A DNA stretch of 55,160 bases from Streptococcus australis (GCF_015553625.1 NZ_JADNGY010000010.1:25582-80741); one strand, 5' to 3'; shown: positions 37,622 to 47,866, counted from the first letter of the stretch. Numbers and translations: made by a program. Notes: generated from the letters alone by a model not told the origin.

Positions 37622-38302
37622 CTATTGAACCTTTCTAAAAAGATATCCTACATATTTTTTAATACCGCCTGGAATAAGTTCAGGATATGTTACTGGTAAA
37701 AGTGCTGTATTTAACTTAAGAACCTTTCGAAACAAAAATCTACTAGGATCATTGATTGTAGAATATTGAAACATAATTTCTCTATATAAGGAAACGTAGT
37801 AACCAACACCTGGCCGTTCAACTAATTGCTGAATCGTATCTGTAGTATTATTTTTTAATATCTCATATGTTCTTTTCGAACTGCCATTCCAAGATAAGTG
37901 TATGTACCACCATATATTTTTTAGCCAAATTCTTCTAGAAGTTATATATCTTGTTTCATTCATTCCCCATCGGCTATGAACTATGTCTGGAATAACTCTG
38001 ATTGATAAAAATCTCCAAACGTCATCATCTGACGCTACTCTATTACAAAAATTATTATTTGTCCCTAGTATTTCATATAATTTAATTGCAAACAATAAAT
38101 CAAAATTATATCCCAACTTTTCAGCAGCATCTAAATGATACTCATCAAAAATGTCATCTCGAGCTTGTATTAAGAGTTTCCTAATATATTTAAATTCTGA
38201 ACTCAAATTAGTTGTAATAGCAATTGGATTTATGTTATTTAATGAATTAAATTCGACAGTAGCTTTGGTAATATCATAATTAATTTGTTCCCAATTTATC
38301 AT
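37622..38302 (-). CDS. DUF6339-like protein of the Z1/GHKL system
   Basis: A 226-aa protein, mostly alpha-helical and Trp/Tyr/Arg-rich (RRIWLKNIWWYIHLSW; ERPGVGYYVSLYREIMF). It resembles proteins annotated DUF6339 next to Z1 and GHKL genes. No catalytic motif is visible. The ATG overlaps the stop of the preceding gene region with GAGGAG upstream, so it is translated as part of the operon. The role is unknown; a target-recognition or complex-assembly subunit is possible. Confidence 0.65.
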   Translation of the reverse strand: MINWEQINYDITKATVEFNSLNNINPIAITTNLSSEFKYIRKLLIQARDDIFDEYHLDAAEKLGYNFDLLFAIKLYEILGTNNNFCNRVASDDDVWRFLSIRVIPDIVHSRWGMNETRYITSRRIWLKNIWWYIHLSWNGSSKRTYEILKNNTTDTIQQLVERPGVGYYVSLYREIMFQYSTINDPSRFLFRKVLKLNTALLPVTYPELIPGGIKKYVGYLFRKVQ

Positions 38303-38305
38303 TCA

Positions 38306-39235
38306 TTACTCCTCTGATAAAATTTGTTCTAAGGCTAGTTTTAATGAGTTTGAAATACGCACACTATCACTAGTTTCAACTTCAAAAACAGAAATCCAGT
38401 AATTAACAATTGAAAGAATAGTTCCATCAGCTGAATCCGAAATAATCTCATCATCTTCAATCTCTTTTATGACCTTGTCGATAATGAGAGACATGGCTTG
38501 AGAAACAATTTCTGACATAAGTCCTCTACTAAGAGCCGTCTTGCGTTCTTTAAATTGCTTAAATAGGCTATGGGATTTGTTAAGTAACAAATTTATATTG
38601 TCAGTAGAAAATAAATCTTCAGCGGGATTGAAATTGTTAATTTTTAATTTCCATAGAGGACCATTCTTTTCTTCAAATTCTCCAATAGGGAACATAGAAC
38701 CCGCGCCATCGATAATCAAGATGAGTTCTGAAATATTCTTTTGAGAAACTCGCATACCTTGTAAATCTGCATGTGTAGGATAAGTCTCATTTAATTCTTT
38801 AACATAAAAAAATGTTTCTATATGTACTTTTCCTCTTAATTTCCCTTTTGGAAATGAATAAACTAAATCAAATGACAGAGGTATATCATTTTTACAAACT
38901 TCAGCCATTGCAATAGTTTCCTGAAACATTGAAGTTCTGGAATGAACATGCACCCCAATTCCAAGCTTGTTTTTCTCCAAAGTAACTCCGTCGGGCCCGA
39001 ATAAGTATGAAGGATTCTCAATTTTTATTGTTTGCTTAATTGTTAAGTTGTCATAATCTGCTGTCCAACTGCTATCAAGGTCAGACATTATTTGAATGGT
39101 ATTTGGCTCAACAGAGTTAAGAATTTCTTTTTTTTCTACATCAGTATCATAATTTAGAAAATAATCACTGATATTAAGGCCAATTTTTTCTTCTAACTCT
39201 TCATCAATTTGTTTAAATAAGTTAAAAGTATTCAT
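38306..39235 (-). CDS. Uncharacterised component of the Z1/GHKL system
   Basis: A 309-aa protein I cannot assign. The first 200 residues look rich in beta strand (KQTIKIENPSYLFG; LGIGVHVHSRTSMF; ISELILIIDGAGSMFPIGEF; GPLWKLKI). The last 100 are acidic and helical. No signal peptide and no clear nuclease or ATPase motif is present. It lies between the GHKL ATPase and DUF6339-like genes with gaps of 14 and 3 nt, so it is a core part of the operon. A divergent nuclease fold cannot be excluded. Confidence 0.6.
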   Translation of the reverse strand: MNTFNLFKQIDEELEEKIGLNISDYFLNYDTDVEKKEILNSVEPNTIQIMSDLDSSWTADYDNLTIKQTIKIENPSYLFGPDGVTLEKNKLGIGVHVHSRTSMFQETIAMAEVCKNDIPLSFDLVYSFPKGKLRGKVHIETFFYVKELNETYPTHADLQGMRVSQKNISELILIIDGAGSMFPIGEFEEKNGPLWKLKINNFNPAEDLFSTDNINLLLNKSHSLFKQFKERKTALSRGLMSEIVSQAMSLIIDKVIKEIEDDEIISDSADGTILSIVNYWISVFEVETSDSVRISNSLKLALEQILSEE

Positions 39236-39249
39236 ATTGTTTCTCCCTT

Positions 39250-41187
39250 TTACTGAGTGATAATTATCGTCGGTCTATACTGATTTGAATTTTTAAGGAC
39301 AATAATTTCTAGATCGGTCCTAATATCTTGATCAACAAGCGGAAGTATAACTTCTCCTTGATTTGTAAAATCATTTAAATTTTTAAAATAAGAATTATTC
39401 AAGTCTTTAACTGATATAATACTAAATGGATATGGAATATCCTCAAAGTCATCATGCCATTTATTATAATCGATATGACCGTCTTGAGTTTCAAGGAGAA
39501 GCTTGACCTTTGCTTTATGATTTCTAGGCACCCTAACCTTAACTTTCAAAATCACTTTCATTCCATCGACAATATTAACAGAATCGATGGATAAACTACA
39601 TTTGAGTCCAGCATTCCTACTTTGTCGATTTCCGCTATTAATATCTAAACTTGAATTTTTACCATATCCTGTTGGAGGGAGAAGAAATTTTCCTAACACT
39701 TTTGATAGTCTACTTGTCTCAGTTCCTGTTTCTGAAAATTCATTTTCTTCAAAATCAGTAAGAATAGAATTACGAATTCCATCTTTTAATCTCTTAATAA
39801 GAGTAAACCCATTTTCATCAAGCCAATTAGCATGGTCAGCATTTTCTATACTTCGTAAATAAGACTCTAAAGTAGGAAAGTTGGGATAAAATCTAGGAGA
39901 AAGTTTTTCTTTGGAGACTGGAACAAAAATTGAAATTAACATATGTCTATCTTCAAGAATTTTGGAACTAGGTAACCAAGAATTATCTGAGTCGTATTCT
40001 ACAATCATTCCAGGTTGTCTACAATACGAGAAAATCTTAGTTTCAGTTGAAGCTTCTGTCGACGGACTTTTGCCTATATATGCTAAAGGAGAAGGACAAT
40101 TATTTGGAGGACCCATTTCTAAGTCTTCTTCAGAAGCTTCTATATAAGCTATGAAACCTAGAGGTTTGCTGTTATCTTCGCAAGCTTTTCTGCTAAGTTT
40201 AATGGGATGAACAACAACTTTATCAGTCACAGAATATCCTAATAATGCTGAATTATATAACTTTTGAAAAATATTAAATATAGCTTCAGATTCGACATTT
40301 ATAATTTCTTCATTAACTGAACACACAAGCATATTGGACTTAAAATGACTTTTATAAGTTATATTCATTAATCTAGGAAAATACCATCTTAAAACAGACA
40401 TTTTTATTGATGATTTCAAATCACTCATCCAATAATGTAACGAGCCGTGATCTTGCATATTATAAATTTCTTCTCTAAGATAAGGTATAAGAATTGTAGT
40501 TCCCGTCTCATTGGTTTGATAAGGTTTAAGATTAAATAGATTTAAAATCTCCTTTATTTTATCCGGATCTGTAACAGGAAGAATCTGATTATTAACCCCC
40601 TCTTCACCCCACCAAGCAATTCCTCTGTTTGACTTCGGTAGTAATCTTTCTTCCAATTTACTATTCTCTATTAAAGAACCTATTAATCTTTCTTCGTAAG
40701 AATTTGCTGTTTTAATTCTGGTATAATAAATAACTATTCCATTTCCTATTCTAAAAAAACTAGTCTTTCCTAATCCCCAACTTCCTCCTGCACCTTCTTT
40801 CTCCTGATTCTTACCTATTCCAAAAACCAGTTTGTGAAAGTTAGAATTTACCAAATCATCATGATAGTCTCCTGATATAGCTCCCGTCAATCCAAAAGTA
40901 TTTTTATCAGATATCGCTAAAAATTTTGTTCTATTGCAGTAGTTTGATAAAAGTTCATCAGATACTCCTTCAAGATGTCTAGCTAAATTATCCGCATCAA
41001 AATCTCCAAAATGAAAATCAACTCTTGTATTTCCTACACCGTCAATTCCAGCATCTAAACTGTTCTGAATTGATTCGCGCACTATTAAATCAAGCAATGG
41101 TATGGATTTGTTTTGAAGTGATCGCAATATCGAGGCGCCATCCTGAGCCATGCTTTGAGGATCATCTGTAGCAATTTTTATTTTCAA
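39250..41187 (-). CDS. MORC/MutL-type GHKL ATPase
   Basis: A 645-aa ATPase. The Bergerat fold has motif I VRESIQNSLDA (E38, N42), motif II ISDKNTFGLTG (D94) and motif III GGSWGLGKTSFF (135-146). A second S5-like domain follows (about 160-400) and a beta-rich C-terminal domain (about 530-645). I favour the TTG at 41187 because AAGGGAG lies 8 nt upstream; an ATG at 41208 overlaps the Z1 gene but has no such site. GHKL ATPases of this kind form ATP-gated DNA clamps in MORC/MutL-linked restriction systems. Confidence 0.88.
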   Translation of the reverse strand: MKIKIATDDPQSMAQDGASILRSLQNKSIPLLDLIVRESIQNSLDAGIDGVGNTRVDFHFGDFDADNLARHLEGVSDELLSNYCNRTKFLAISDKNTFGLTGAISGDYHDDLVNSNFHKLVFGIGKNQEKEGAGGSWGLGKTSFFRIGNGIVIYYTRIKTANSYEERLIGSLIENSKLEERLLPKSNRGIAWWGEEGVNNQILPVTDPDKIKEILNLFNLKPYQTNETGTTILIPYLREEIYNMQDHGSLHYWMSDLKSSIKMSVLRWYFPRLMNITYKSHFKSNMLVCSVNEEIINVESEAIFNIFQKLYNSALLGYSVTDKVVVHPIKLSRKACEDNSKPLGFIAYIEASEEDLEMGPPNNCPSPLAYIGKSPSTEASTETKIFSYCRQPGMIVEYDSDNSWLPSSKILEDRHMLISIFVPVSKEKLSPRFYPNFPTLESYLRSIENADHANWLDENGFTLIKRLKDGIRNSILTDFEENEFSETGTETSRLSKVLGKFLLPPTGYGKNSSLDINSGNRQSRNAGLKCSLSIDSVNIVDGMKVILKVKVRVPRNHKAKVKLLLETQDGHIDYNKWHDDFEDIPYPFSIISVKDLNNSYFKNLNDFTNQGEVILPLVDQDIRTDLEIIVLKNSNQYRPTIIITQ

Positions 41188-41200
41188 TATTTTGTCTCCC

Positions 41201-43894
41201 TTAATCATCAATAGATTTAATCAACGGCATCAATTGAGTTGTAATATTTTTTGTTGAAACATCAATAAAACTTGGTATCAAAATATTTATCCCAATTATA
41301 TCATGACTGAAGTTTAGTTTCTCTCTTCGTTTGGATAGTTTATTTGCTGGTTCACTATCCTTATCAATTCTATAAATTACTAGTAAAGGAGTTTTCTCAA
41401 GTCCTTTAGAATTTCTCAACTCGCGAATATCATCCATTTTCACAACTTTCTTCTCATTAGGATTAAGTTCATCAATATCAGCAATCAAATCATCAGGTTG
41501 ACGCAATACACCAATTGAAACAATCTCTCCTTTGCTACCGGGAACTAATTTCGTCCGTGTTACTCCCTTAGGATTATAACCATGAATATTCCAATCGCTA
41601 TCAACATCTGCCAATTCAATTTTACCTTTACTTGATAATACAATATTCCAGTCATTAATTGTATGATTATTTTCTTTCAACCATTCAATTAGATTATTTA
41701 TTGTTGCCATCCGTTTATCTTCGGAAATAACCTGATATTCTTGTAAAAAATTTTCAACTTGGACTGAGTCAATATCTTTCCAAACTAGTTTAGAATCTGA
41801 AGCTGTAGACTTTTGAGGTGTTCCAAGTGAATTTAGAAATGTTTCAGTTAAACGGAAGTTATGAGCTAATTGTTCCATATCGTCTTTAAAAAAAACAGTT
41901 TGAGAATTAAAGCCAGAAAAATTAAATTCAGCTGAAATAGCAGATTGCATTTTATTAACTGAAGTAATCCTGACTAACTGATAGTCTGGAGAATTTTTTA
42001 TTTTTGGAGCAACTTCTATTGGAGTAAGATTTCTTTTAGAATACTCTACTAAATTCGACCTCAATTCATAGTCTAGTTGAGATAGGAATTGAAACCGTTC
42101 ATACGCGTCGTACTCCATCCATACTCTAGGGAATATTTCATACCCTTTTCTATAGCCAAACCACCGTCCCATTTGCATTAAAGTATCTGCTTGATTAGTT
42201 TTTCTTAAAAAGAACGTAGATACTAACCCTTCGATAGTTAATCCTCTAGATAGAGTATTTCCTCCTATCACAATGAAAGCAGGAGCTAGTTTAGTAGCAT
42301 TTATAGAATTTGGATAAACTAATCTAATCATTTCATCAGCAGATGTCATTTTGCTATTATCAATTGCAATATGAAAACCTTCGTGATATTTAGGAACGCC
42401 TTCATCGGTTAATTGAACATGACTTAGATACTCATCATCATCCAAACGGAAAATTCTCTCAATCTGTTCTCTGATGTCTTTCCACTCAGGATAAGACGGT
42501 ACATCTCCTGGGGAACTATAATTATTCATATTCTCTAAAAATTTCTCTTTACTAAAGTCTATTTTTTCATTATTATAGAGATTCTTTAGATTTTTGAAAA
42601 ATTTACAAGGATTCTTTCGAACTTTTCTAATATAGTAGGCAACTACATTAGCAATCAATTCATGCTCACTAACTTTAAAAGAGGTGTGTATTAGCATACT
42701 AATCGGTTTTCTATATCCTAGATGACGCATTGCACCGGTTGAAATGATAAACCAATTAATAGCTAATTCTAAAGATTTTGGTATTTGAATCTCTTCACCT
42801 TTTCCTAGTCTTCTAATGATTTGAACATCATCATCACTAATTTCTCTAACGATATCAATTTTTTGTACTTGTTCCGGTTCTGATGTTCCAAACATTTCTT
42901 CAGGACCAATGTAGTCACTTGATTGAGGCAATACAACAATAAAATCTTTTGGATAGAGGGAATTTCCAGTAGTTTCATTTAATATATTTGCATATGGAGT
43001 TGCTGTATAAGCAATATAGTTCATTGCTTTTACATTATCTTTGTTAACCAATTTTCTAATTAGTTTGTTTATTGTTGTTGGATCTTGTTCTTCGATATTA
43101 TTAGTATTAATACTTGCTTGGTCAGCTTCATCATCAATCACTAAAATCTTTAATTGTCTAGACTTGTTTTCATCTGAGTAAAGCCAACGTATTAGATTTT
43201 CAAGGCGACTTTTATTTTTTAGACATACGGTTAAATACCTATCTCTAGCATTTTCTTCCAATGAAAATGTTGATATTTTATGATCAGCGATGTTGTTTTT
43301 TAAGTTTGGTCTATCTACTAATCTCCAATTCAAATTTCTTGTATCTTTAACGTCATTATACAAGCGATTTGCAGTCTGGTTCCTCAAGTTCTCAATAGTT
43401 CCAGATAAGATAATAAAGAAATTATATCCCAAATCTGCAGCCATAGAAATAACCCCGGACATATTTGCAGTTTTTCCAGACTGTACATTTCCTAGAACCA
43501 AACCTTTCGAAATTCCACTATTCTCTTTCGAATTGCTTAAGTAGCTAAGTATTTCTACAGTAGATTTTTTAAGAGTCTCGATACTATTCAAATTCCATCC
43601 TTGCTTTTTCAGTCTAGATTCATAATTTTTCCAACTAGAACCTCTATTTGTAGGTATTCTTATTTCAGATCGATTTCTCCCTAATTTAACAATATCTATA
43701 TCTTCATATAGCTTAAAAAACTCTTCTACTAATTCTTTCCATGCTTCTTGGGGGCAATCCCCTTCTTTTAAAAAATCTTTATAACGTTCAATAGGGAGAT
43801 CTAGGATATCATTTTTTGAATATTCTTTGTTTTTATTATTAATCAACAATTCAATATACGATTGAACGTCTGTGTAATCTTCAAGCTTGTACAT
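41201..43894 (-). CDS. Z1-domain superfamily II helicase-like ATPase
   Basis: An 897-aa protein. Walker A is LGNVQSGKT (G140, K141, T142). Walker B is VIDDEADQAS (D254, D255, E256). The C-terminal RecA-like lobe has VIGGNTLSRGLTIEGL and the arginine-finger motif QMGRWFGYR (574-582), all typical of the Z1 family. It is probably a DNA translocase that works with the GHKL ATPase and the nuclease. It is the first gene of the operon, behind an AT-rich promoter region with palindromes. Confidence 0.92.
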   Translation of the reverse strand: MYKLEDYTDVQSYIELLINNKNKEYSKNDILDLPIERYKDFLKEGDCPQEAWKELVEEFFKLYEDIDIVKLGRNRSEIRIPTNRGSSWKNYESRLKKQGWNLNSIETLKKSTVEILSYLSNSKENSGISKGLVLGNVQSGKTANMSGVISMAADLGYNFFIILSGTIENLRNQTANRLYNDVKDTRNLNWRLVDRPNLKNNIADHKISTFSLEENARDRYLTVCLKNKSRLENLIRWLYSDENKSRQLKILVIDDEADQASINTNNIEEQDPTTINKLIRKLVNKDNVKAMNYIAYTATPYANILNETTGNSLYPKDFIVVLPQSSDYIGPEEMFGTSEPEQVQKIDIVREISDDDVQIIRRLGKGEEIQIPKSLELAINWFIISTGAMRHLGYRKPISMLIHTSFKVSEHELIANVVAYYIRKVRKNPCKFFKNLKNLYNNEKIDFSKEKFLENMNNYSSPGDVPSYPEWKDIREQIERIFRLDDDEYLSHVQLTDEGVPKYHEGFHIAIDNSKMTSADEMIRLVYPNSINATKLAPAFIVIGGNTLSRGLTIEGLVSTFFLRKTNQADTLMQMGRWFGYRKGYEIFPRVWMEYDAYERFQFLSQLDYELRSNLVEYSKRNLTPIEVAPKIKNSPDYQLVRITSVNKMQSAISAEFNFSGFNSQTVFFKDDMEQLAHNFRLTETFLNSLGTPQKSTASDSKLVWKDIDSVQVENFLQEYQVISEDKRMATINNLIEWLKENNHTINDWNIVLSSKGKIELADVDSDWNIHGYNPKGVTRTKLVPGSKGEIVSIGVLRQPDDLIADIDELNPNEKKVVKMDDIRELRNSKGLEKTPLLVIYRIDKDSEPANKLSKRREKLNFSHDIIGINILIPSFIDVSTKNITTQLMPLIKSIDD

Positions 43895-43933
43895 AATATT
43901 GTCCTACCTTTATAACAAAATATTATTTTCTTC

Positions 43934-43969
43934 ATAGTTTAAAACTATAATTCCACCTAATTTATAGTT
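43934..43969 (-). promoter_or_regulatory. Palindromic operator cluster before the Z1 gene
   Basis: ATAGTTTAAAACTAT (43934-43948) overlaps a wider inverted repeat, AACTATAA (43943-43950) with TTATAGTT (43962-43969). Three ACTAT/ATAGT half-sites lie 40-75 nt before the start, a layout like that of a repressor-bound operator. Confidence 0.55.
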
Positions 43970-44054
43970 AATAATATATGATTTTCACTTATTTATTATT
44001 GTGTAATAATATCTTTCAATATAGTGAAAGTTTCTCTTCACCATTATACCAAAA

Positions 44055-44077
44055 AAACACGGCATTCCGCCGTGTTT
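44055..44077 (-). terminator. Terminator of the valS operon
   Basis: On the minus strand AAACACGGC pairs with GCCGTGTT and is followed by TTTTTT. It lies 7 nt after the valS stop and marks the old chromosomal edge of the island. Confidence 0.88.
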
Positions 44078-44083
44078 CTGTGT

Positions 44084-46735
44084 TTATTTCACCAACTTCT
44101 TCATCTCATCAATACGAGCTACGGTCGCGTCGTATTTAGCTTGGTAGTCGGCTTGTTTGTCGCGTTCTTTTTGGACGACTTCTGGTTTTGCATTGGCTAC
44201 GAAGCGTTCGTTAGAGAGCTTCTTACCGACCATATCCAGTTCTTTTTGCCATTTAGCTAGTTCCTTGTCGAGACGAGCCAATTCTTCTTTGACATTGAGG
44301 AGGTCTGCCAGCGGCAAGTAGATTTCTGCTCCTGTGATGACGCTTGACATCGCGAGTTCAGGTGCAGGGATGTTTGATGCGATCTCCAAGTGTTCTGGAT
44401 TTGTGAAGCGTTTGATGTAGTTAACATTGCTGTTAAAGAAGGCTTCCAAATCGCTATCACTTGTCTTCACAAGGATGGTGATAGGCTTACTTGGAGCAAC
44501 GTTTACTTCCGCACGCGCATTACGAACAGCACGGATCAAGTCTTTGAGGCTTTCGACACCAGTGTGAGCTGCAAAGTCTTCAAAGGCTGGGTTAACAGTT
44601 GGGTATTCTGCTGTCACGATAGAGCCTTCTGAGATTTGTCCGAAGATTTCCTCTGTCACAAATGGCATGATTGGGTGAAGGAGACGAAGGATCTTGTCCA
44701 AAGTGTAAAGGAGAACAGAACGTGTGATGACTTTCTCTTCTTCGTTATCGCTATAAAGGACTTCCTTGGTCAACTCAACATACCAGTCCGCAAACTCGTC
44801 CCAGATGAAGTTATAGAGGATGTGTCCAGCAACACCAAACTCAAACTTATCAAAGTTTTCAGTGACTTTTCCGATCGTTTCATTGAGGTTGTGGAGGATC
44901 CAGCGGTCTGTGACATTTCCAGCTTCCTTGTTAACCACTTTTTCCACATTGGCAGTTGCTTGCTCAAGGGTCAAGCCTTCATTGTTCATGAGGATGTAGC
45001 GAGAGATGTTCCAGATCTTGTTAATGAAGTTCCATGAAGCATCCATTTTCTCGTAAGAGAAGCGCACGTCTTGCCCTGGTGCAGAACCGTTTGAAAGGAA
45101 CCAACGAAGGGCATCGGCACCGTATTTCTCGATGACATCCATTGGGTCAATTCCGTTACCCAGAGATTTAGACATCTTGCGTCCTTGCTCATCACGAATA
45201 AGACCGTGAATCAGAACGTTTTGGAACGGCTGACGGCCAGTGAATTCCAATGATTGGAAGATCATACGAGACACCCAGAAGAAGATGATGTCATAACCAG
45301 TTACCAAGGTTGAAGTTGGGAAGTAACGTTTGAAGTCTTCTGAGTCGACATCCGGCCAACCCATGGTTGAGAATGGCCAAAGGGCAGAACTGAACCAAGT
45401 ATCCAAGACGTCTTCGTCCTGAGTCCATCCGTCACCTTCTGGGGCTTCTTCGCCAACGTACATTTCACCCTCAGCATTGTACCAAGCAGGGATTTGGTGA
45501 CCCCACCAGAGCTGACGTGAGATGACCCAGTCGTGGACATTTTCCATCCATTGAAGGAAGGTATCGTTGAAACGAGGTGGGTAGAATTCTACCTTGTCTT
45601 CTGTGTCTTGGTTGGCAATAGCATTTTTAGCCAATTGGTCCATCTTCACGAACCATTGCGTAGACAAGCGTGGCTCAACCACAACACCTGTACGCTCTGA
45701 GTGACCAACACTGTGGACACGTTTTTCGATTTTAACGAGGGCACCGATTTCTTCTAGCTTAGCAACGACTGCCTTACGAGCTTCAAAACGGTCCATACCT
45801 GCAAATTCAAAGGCCAAGTCATTCATAGTTCCGTCATCGTTCATGACGTTAACTTGTGGCAAGTTATGGCGTTGACCAACCAAGAAGTCGTTTGGATCGT
45901 GGGCAGGCGTGATTTTCACGACACCAGTACCAAACTCAGGATCAGCATGCTCATCCCCAACGATTGGAATCAATTTATTAGCGATTGGAAGGATAACATT
46001 TTTACCAATCAAGTCCTTGTAGCGTGGGTCTTCTGGATTGACCGCAACCGCAACGTCCCCAAACATAGTCTCAGGACGAGTGGTTGCCACTTCAAGGGCG
46101 CATGAGCCGTCTTCCAGCATGTAGTTCATGTGGTAGAAGGCACCTTCAACATCCTTATGGATCACCTCGATATCAGAAAGGGCTGTGCGAGCTGCTGGGT
46201 CCCAGTTGATGATAAACTCACCACGATAGATCCAGCCTTTCTTGTAAAGGTCCACAAAGACCTTACGAACAGCTTTTGACAAGCCTTCGTCAAGCGTAAA
46301 ACGCTCGCGAGAGTAGTCAACAGAGAGCCCCATCTTGCCCCATTGTTCCTTGATAGTAGTGGCATACTCGTCTTTCCATTCCCAGACTTTGTCAAGGAAT
46401 TTTTCACGACCGAGATCATAACGGCTGATGCCCTCGCCACGCAAGCGCTCCTCAACCTTAGCCTGAGTCGCAATCCCAGCATGGTCCATACCAGGAAGCC
46501 AAAGTGTATCAAAACCTTGCATGCGTTTTTGACGGATGATGATATCTTGCAAAGTAGTATCCCAAGCGTGACCGAGGTGGAGTTTCCCAGTTACGTTTGG
46601 TGGTGGAATGACGATAGAGTATGGCTTAGCTTTTTTATCGCCAGAAGGCTTGAAAACATCCTCGTCAAGCCATTTTTGGTAACGACCAGCCTCAACCTCG
46701 GCTGGATTGTATTTAGGTGAAAGTTCTTTAGACAT
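44084..46735 (-). CDS. valS: Valine--tRNA ligase
   Basis: An 883-aa class Ia synthetase that charges tRNA-Val and edits threonine. HIGH is HLGH at residues 53-56 in [18 protein letters not shown] is in [14 protein letters not shown]. The C-terminal coiled coil (about 805-880) is typical of ValRS. The ATG overlaps the stop of the upstream P-loop gene by 8 bp, so it has no promoter of its own. Control probably comes from the T-box at 48440-48750, three genes upstream. Confidence 0.98.
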   Translation of the reverse strand: MSKELSPKYNPAEVEAGRYQKWLDEDVFKPSGDKKAKPYSIVIPPPNVTGKLHLGHAWDTTLQDIIIRQKRMQGFDTLWLPGMDHAGIATQAKVEERLRGEGISRYDLGREKFLDKVWEWKDEYATTIKEQWGKMGLSVDYSRERFTLDEGLSKAVRKVFVDLYKKGWIYRGEFIINWDPAARTALSDIEVIHKDVEGAFYHMNYMLEDGSCALEVATTRPETMFGDVAVAVNPEDPRYKDLIGKNVILPIANKLIPIVGDEHADPEFGTGVVKITPAHDPNDFLVGQRHNLPQVNVMNDDGTMNDLAFEFAGMDRFEARKAVVAKLEEIGALVKIEKRVHSVGHSERTGVVVEPRLSTQWFVKMDQLAKNAIANQDTEDKVEFYPPRFNDTFLQWMENVHDWVISRQLWWGHQIPAWYNAEGEMYVGEEAPEGDGWTQDEDVLDTWFSSALWPFSTMGWPDVDSEDFKRYFPTSTLVTGYDIIFFWVSRMIFQSLEFTGRQPFQNVLIHGLIRDEQGRKMSKSLGNGIDPMDVIEKYGADALRWFLSNGSAPGQDVRFSYEKMDASWNFINKIWNISRYILMNNEGLTLEQATANVEKVVNKEAGNVTDRWILHNLNETIGKVTENFDKFEFGVAGHILYNFIWDEFADWYVELTKEVLYSDNEEEKVITRSVLLYTLDKILRLLHPIMPFVTEEIFGQISEGSIVTAEYPTVNPAFEDFAAHTGVESLKDLIRAVRNARAEVNVAPSKPITILVKTSDSDLEAFFNSNVNYIKRFTNPEHLEIASNIPAPELAMSSVITGAEIYLPLADLLNVKEELARLDKELAKWQKELDMVGKKLSNERFVANAKPEVVQKERDKQADYQAKYDATVARIDEMKKLVK

Positions 46736-47306
46736 GTGTTTGTCCTTTCTCTATTGTTTTCATTTTTTCTTGAATCTGCTTTGCGACTTCTTCTGCAGAC
46801 AGATTCGTATTATCAATTTTCAGGTAGTGGTGAAGACCACTCGGTTGCTTTTGAGAATTAAGTTGATCTGTTTTATCAGTCTCTAAAATTTCTCTTTCAG
46901 ATACCTCAAAATTCCGTTTCAAGGGTTTGTATTTCAACCGATTCTCCGTCCGATTGCGACGTAAGCGCTCCTCAAGAGACGTTTCTAATTCAACAAAGAG
47001 AATCTCTTGATGATACTCATTTAATAAATCTTGAATATTCTTCAAATACATCAGATGGTATTGATTTGAAAAATCAGTTACACCTGTTAAAATCACCGAC
47101 CGATGATGCCTGGCGCTTGTTCCAAGAAAAGAAAAGTTAACGCTACGAACAAATTCCCACATTTCTTCCGTAAAATCCTGATAGATTTCGAGTGCGAAAT
47201 CAATTGGTTGATGGTTGAAAAAGAGAGTCGCACCGGTGAGTTTCGAAAGTTCCTGACCAATGGTCATTTTCCCTGCAGCTGGAGCTCCAATGATGAAAAC
47301 ATGCAT
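46728..47306 (-). CDS. Small P-loop NTPase / AAA-type kinase
   Basis: A 192-aa protein with Walker [12 protein letters not shown] near the N-terminus and an adenylate-kinase-like lid region ([14 protein letters not shown]). It resembles shikimate/gluconate-kinase-like AAA_33 proteins; the substrate is unknown. The start at 47306 is set by GGGAGGTGG 5-8 nt upstream, not by the GTG at 47321. It sits in the operon flavin reductase - acetyltransferase - NTPase - valS. Confidence 0.85.
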   Translation of the reverse strand: MHVFIIGAPAAGKMTIGQELSKLTGATLFFNHQPIDFALEIYQDFTEEMWEFVRSVNFSFLGTSARHHRSVILTGVTDFSNQYHLMYLKNIQDLLNEYHQEILFVELETSLEERLRRNRTENRLKYKPLKRNFEVSEREILETDKTDQLNSQKQPSGLHHYLKIDNTNLSAEEVAKQIQEKMKTIEKGQTHV

Positions 47307-47866
47307 CAATCCACCTCCCACTCACTCTTCAGCAAGCCGTATCTCAAATCATCACAGCGATGGCCTTGGGTATCTTTGCGATCCCTTATGCGAGATTCAA
47401 GAGTAAAGCCAAGCTTCTCAGCGACTCGTTGACTTTGAAGGTTGTACCCAAAGCAAGACAATTCAATCTTGTGAAGTCCCAGTTCTTTAAAAGCCAAATC
47501 AATCAAAACACGCGCCGCTTCAGGCACATAGCCTCGCCCCCAATAGTCTGGGTGCAAGGTATAGCCAATCTCAAGCACATCGTCTTCGTGGCGATGGTTG
47601 AAGTCAACAGAGCCAATAACTTTATCTGTCCCTTTGACCACAATTCCATAGCCTTCTGGGAGATTGTCCTTTTCATTGCGCTCAGGAAGGATATGCTCTA
47701 GATAATAAATCTCATCTTCTAAGGTCTTGACGGGTGGGAAGCCTGCTGGGTAAGAAACCTCTGGGAGACTAGCGTAGGCATGGATATCCTCGGCATCCGC
47801 CACTGTACGGACTCGTAAGACTAGACGCTCGGTTTCGATTCGTTCTGGCAGTTCAGCTCTTGTCAT
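47306..47866 (-). CDS. GNAT acetyltransferase, RimJ/RimL type
   Basis: A 186-aa acetyltransferase. The family motifs ETERLVLR at the N-terminus, GYTLHPDYWGRGYVPEAA (acetyl-CoA loop) and NLQSQRVAEKLGF are all present. The start at 47866 (MTRAELPERIE) follows GAGGAAG; a longer frame to 47917 is not needed. It may acetylate protein N-termini or a small amine. It overlaps the flavin reductase gene by 14 bp and touches the NTPase gene. Confidence 0.9.
   Translation of the reverse strand: MTRAELPERIETERLVLRVRTVADAEDIHAYASLPEVSYPAGFPPVKTLEDEIYYLEHILPERNEKDNLPEGYGIVVKGTDKVIGSVDFNHRHEDDVLEIGYTLHPDYWGRGYVPEAARVLIDLAFKELGLHKIELSCFGYNLQSQRVAEKLGFTLESRIRDRKDTQGHRCDDLRYGLLKSEWEVD

Larger units (their letters stand above)
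35222..44040. mobile_element. Six-gene AT-rich defence island (boundaries approximate)
   Basis: All six genes are on the minus strand and read Z1 ATPase, GHKL ATPase, unknown, DUF6339-like, PLD nuclease, cytosine methyltransferase. Several have TTG starts, and the region is much richer in A+T than either flank. It lies between the umuC cassette and the valS terminator. No recombinase is present, so it was probably acquired by recombination in the flanks. Confidence 0.7.

Noticed and set aside
35222..44040. Transposase, integrase or direct repeats around the defence island
   Set aside because: I searched both edges by eye and found none, so I do not claim an IS- or integrase-driven insertion.
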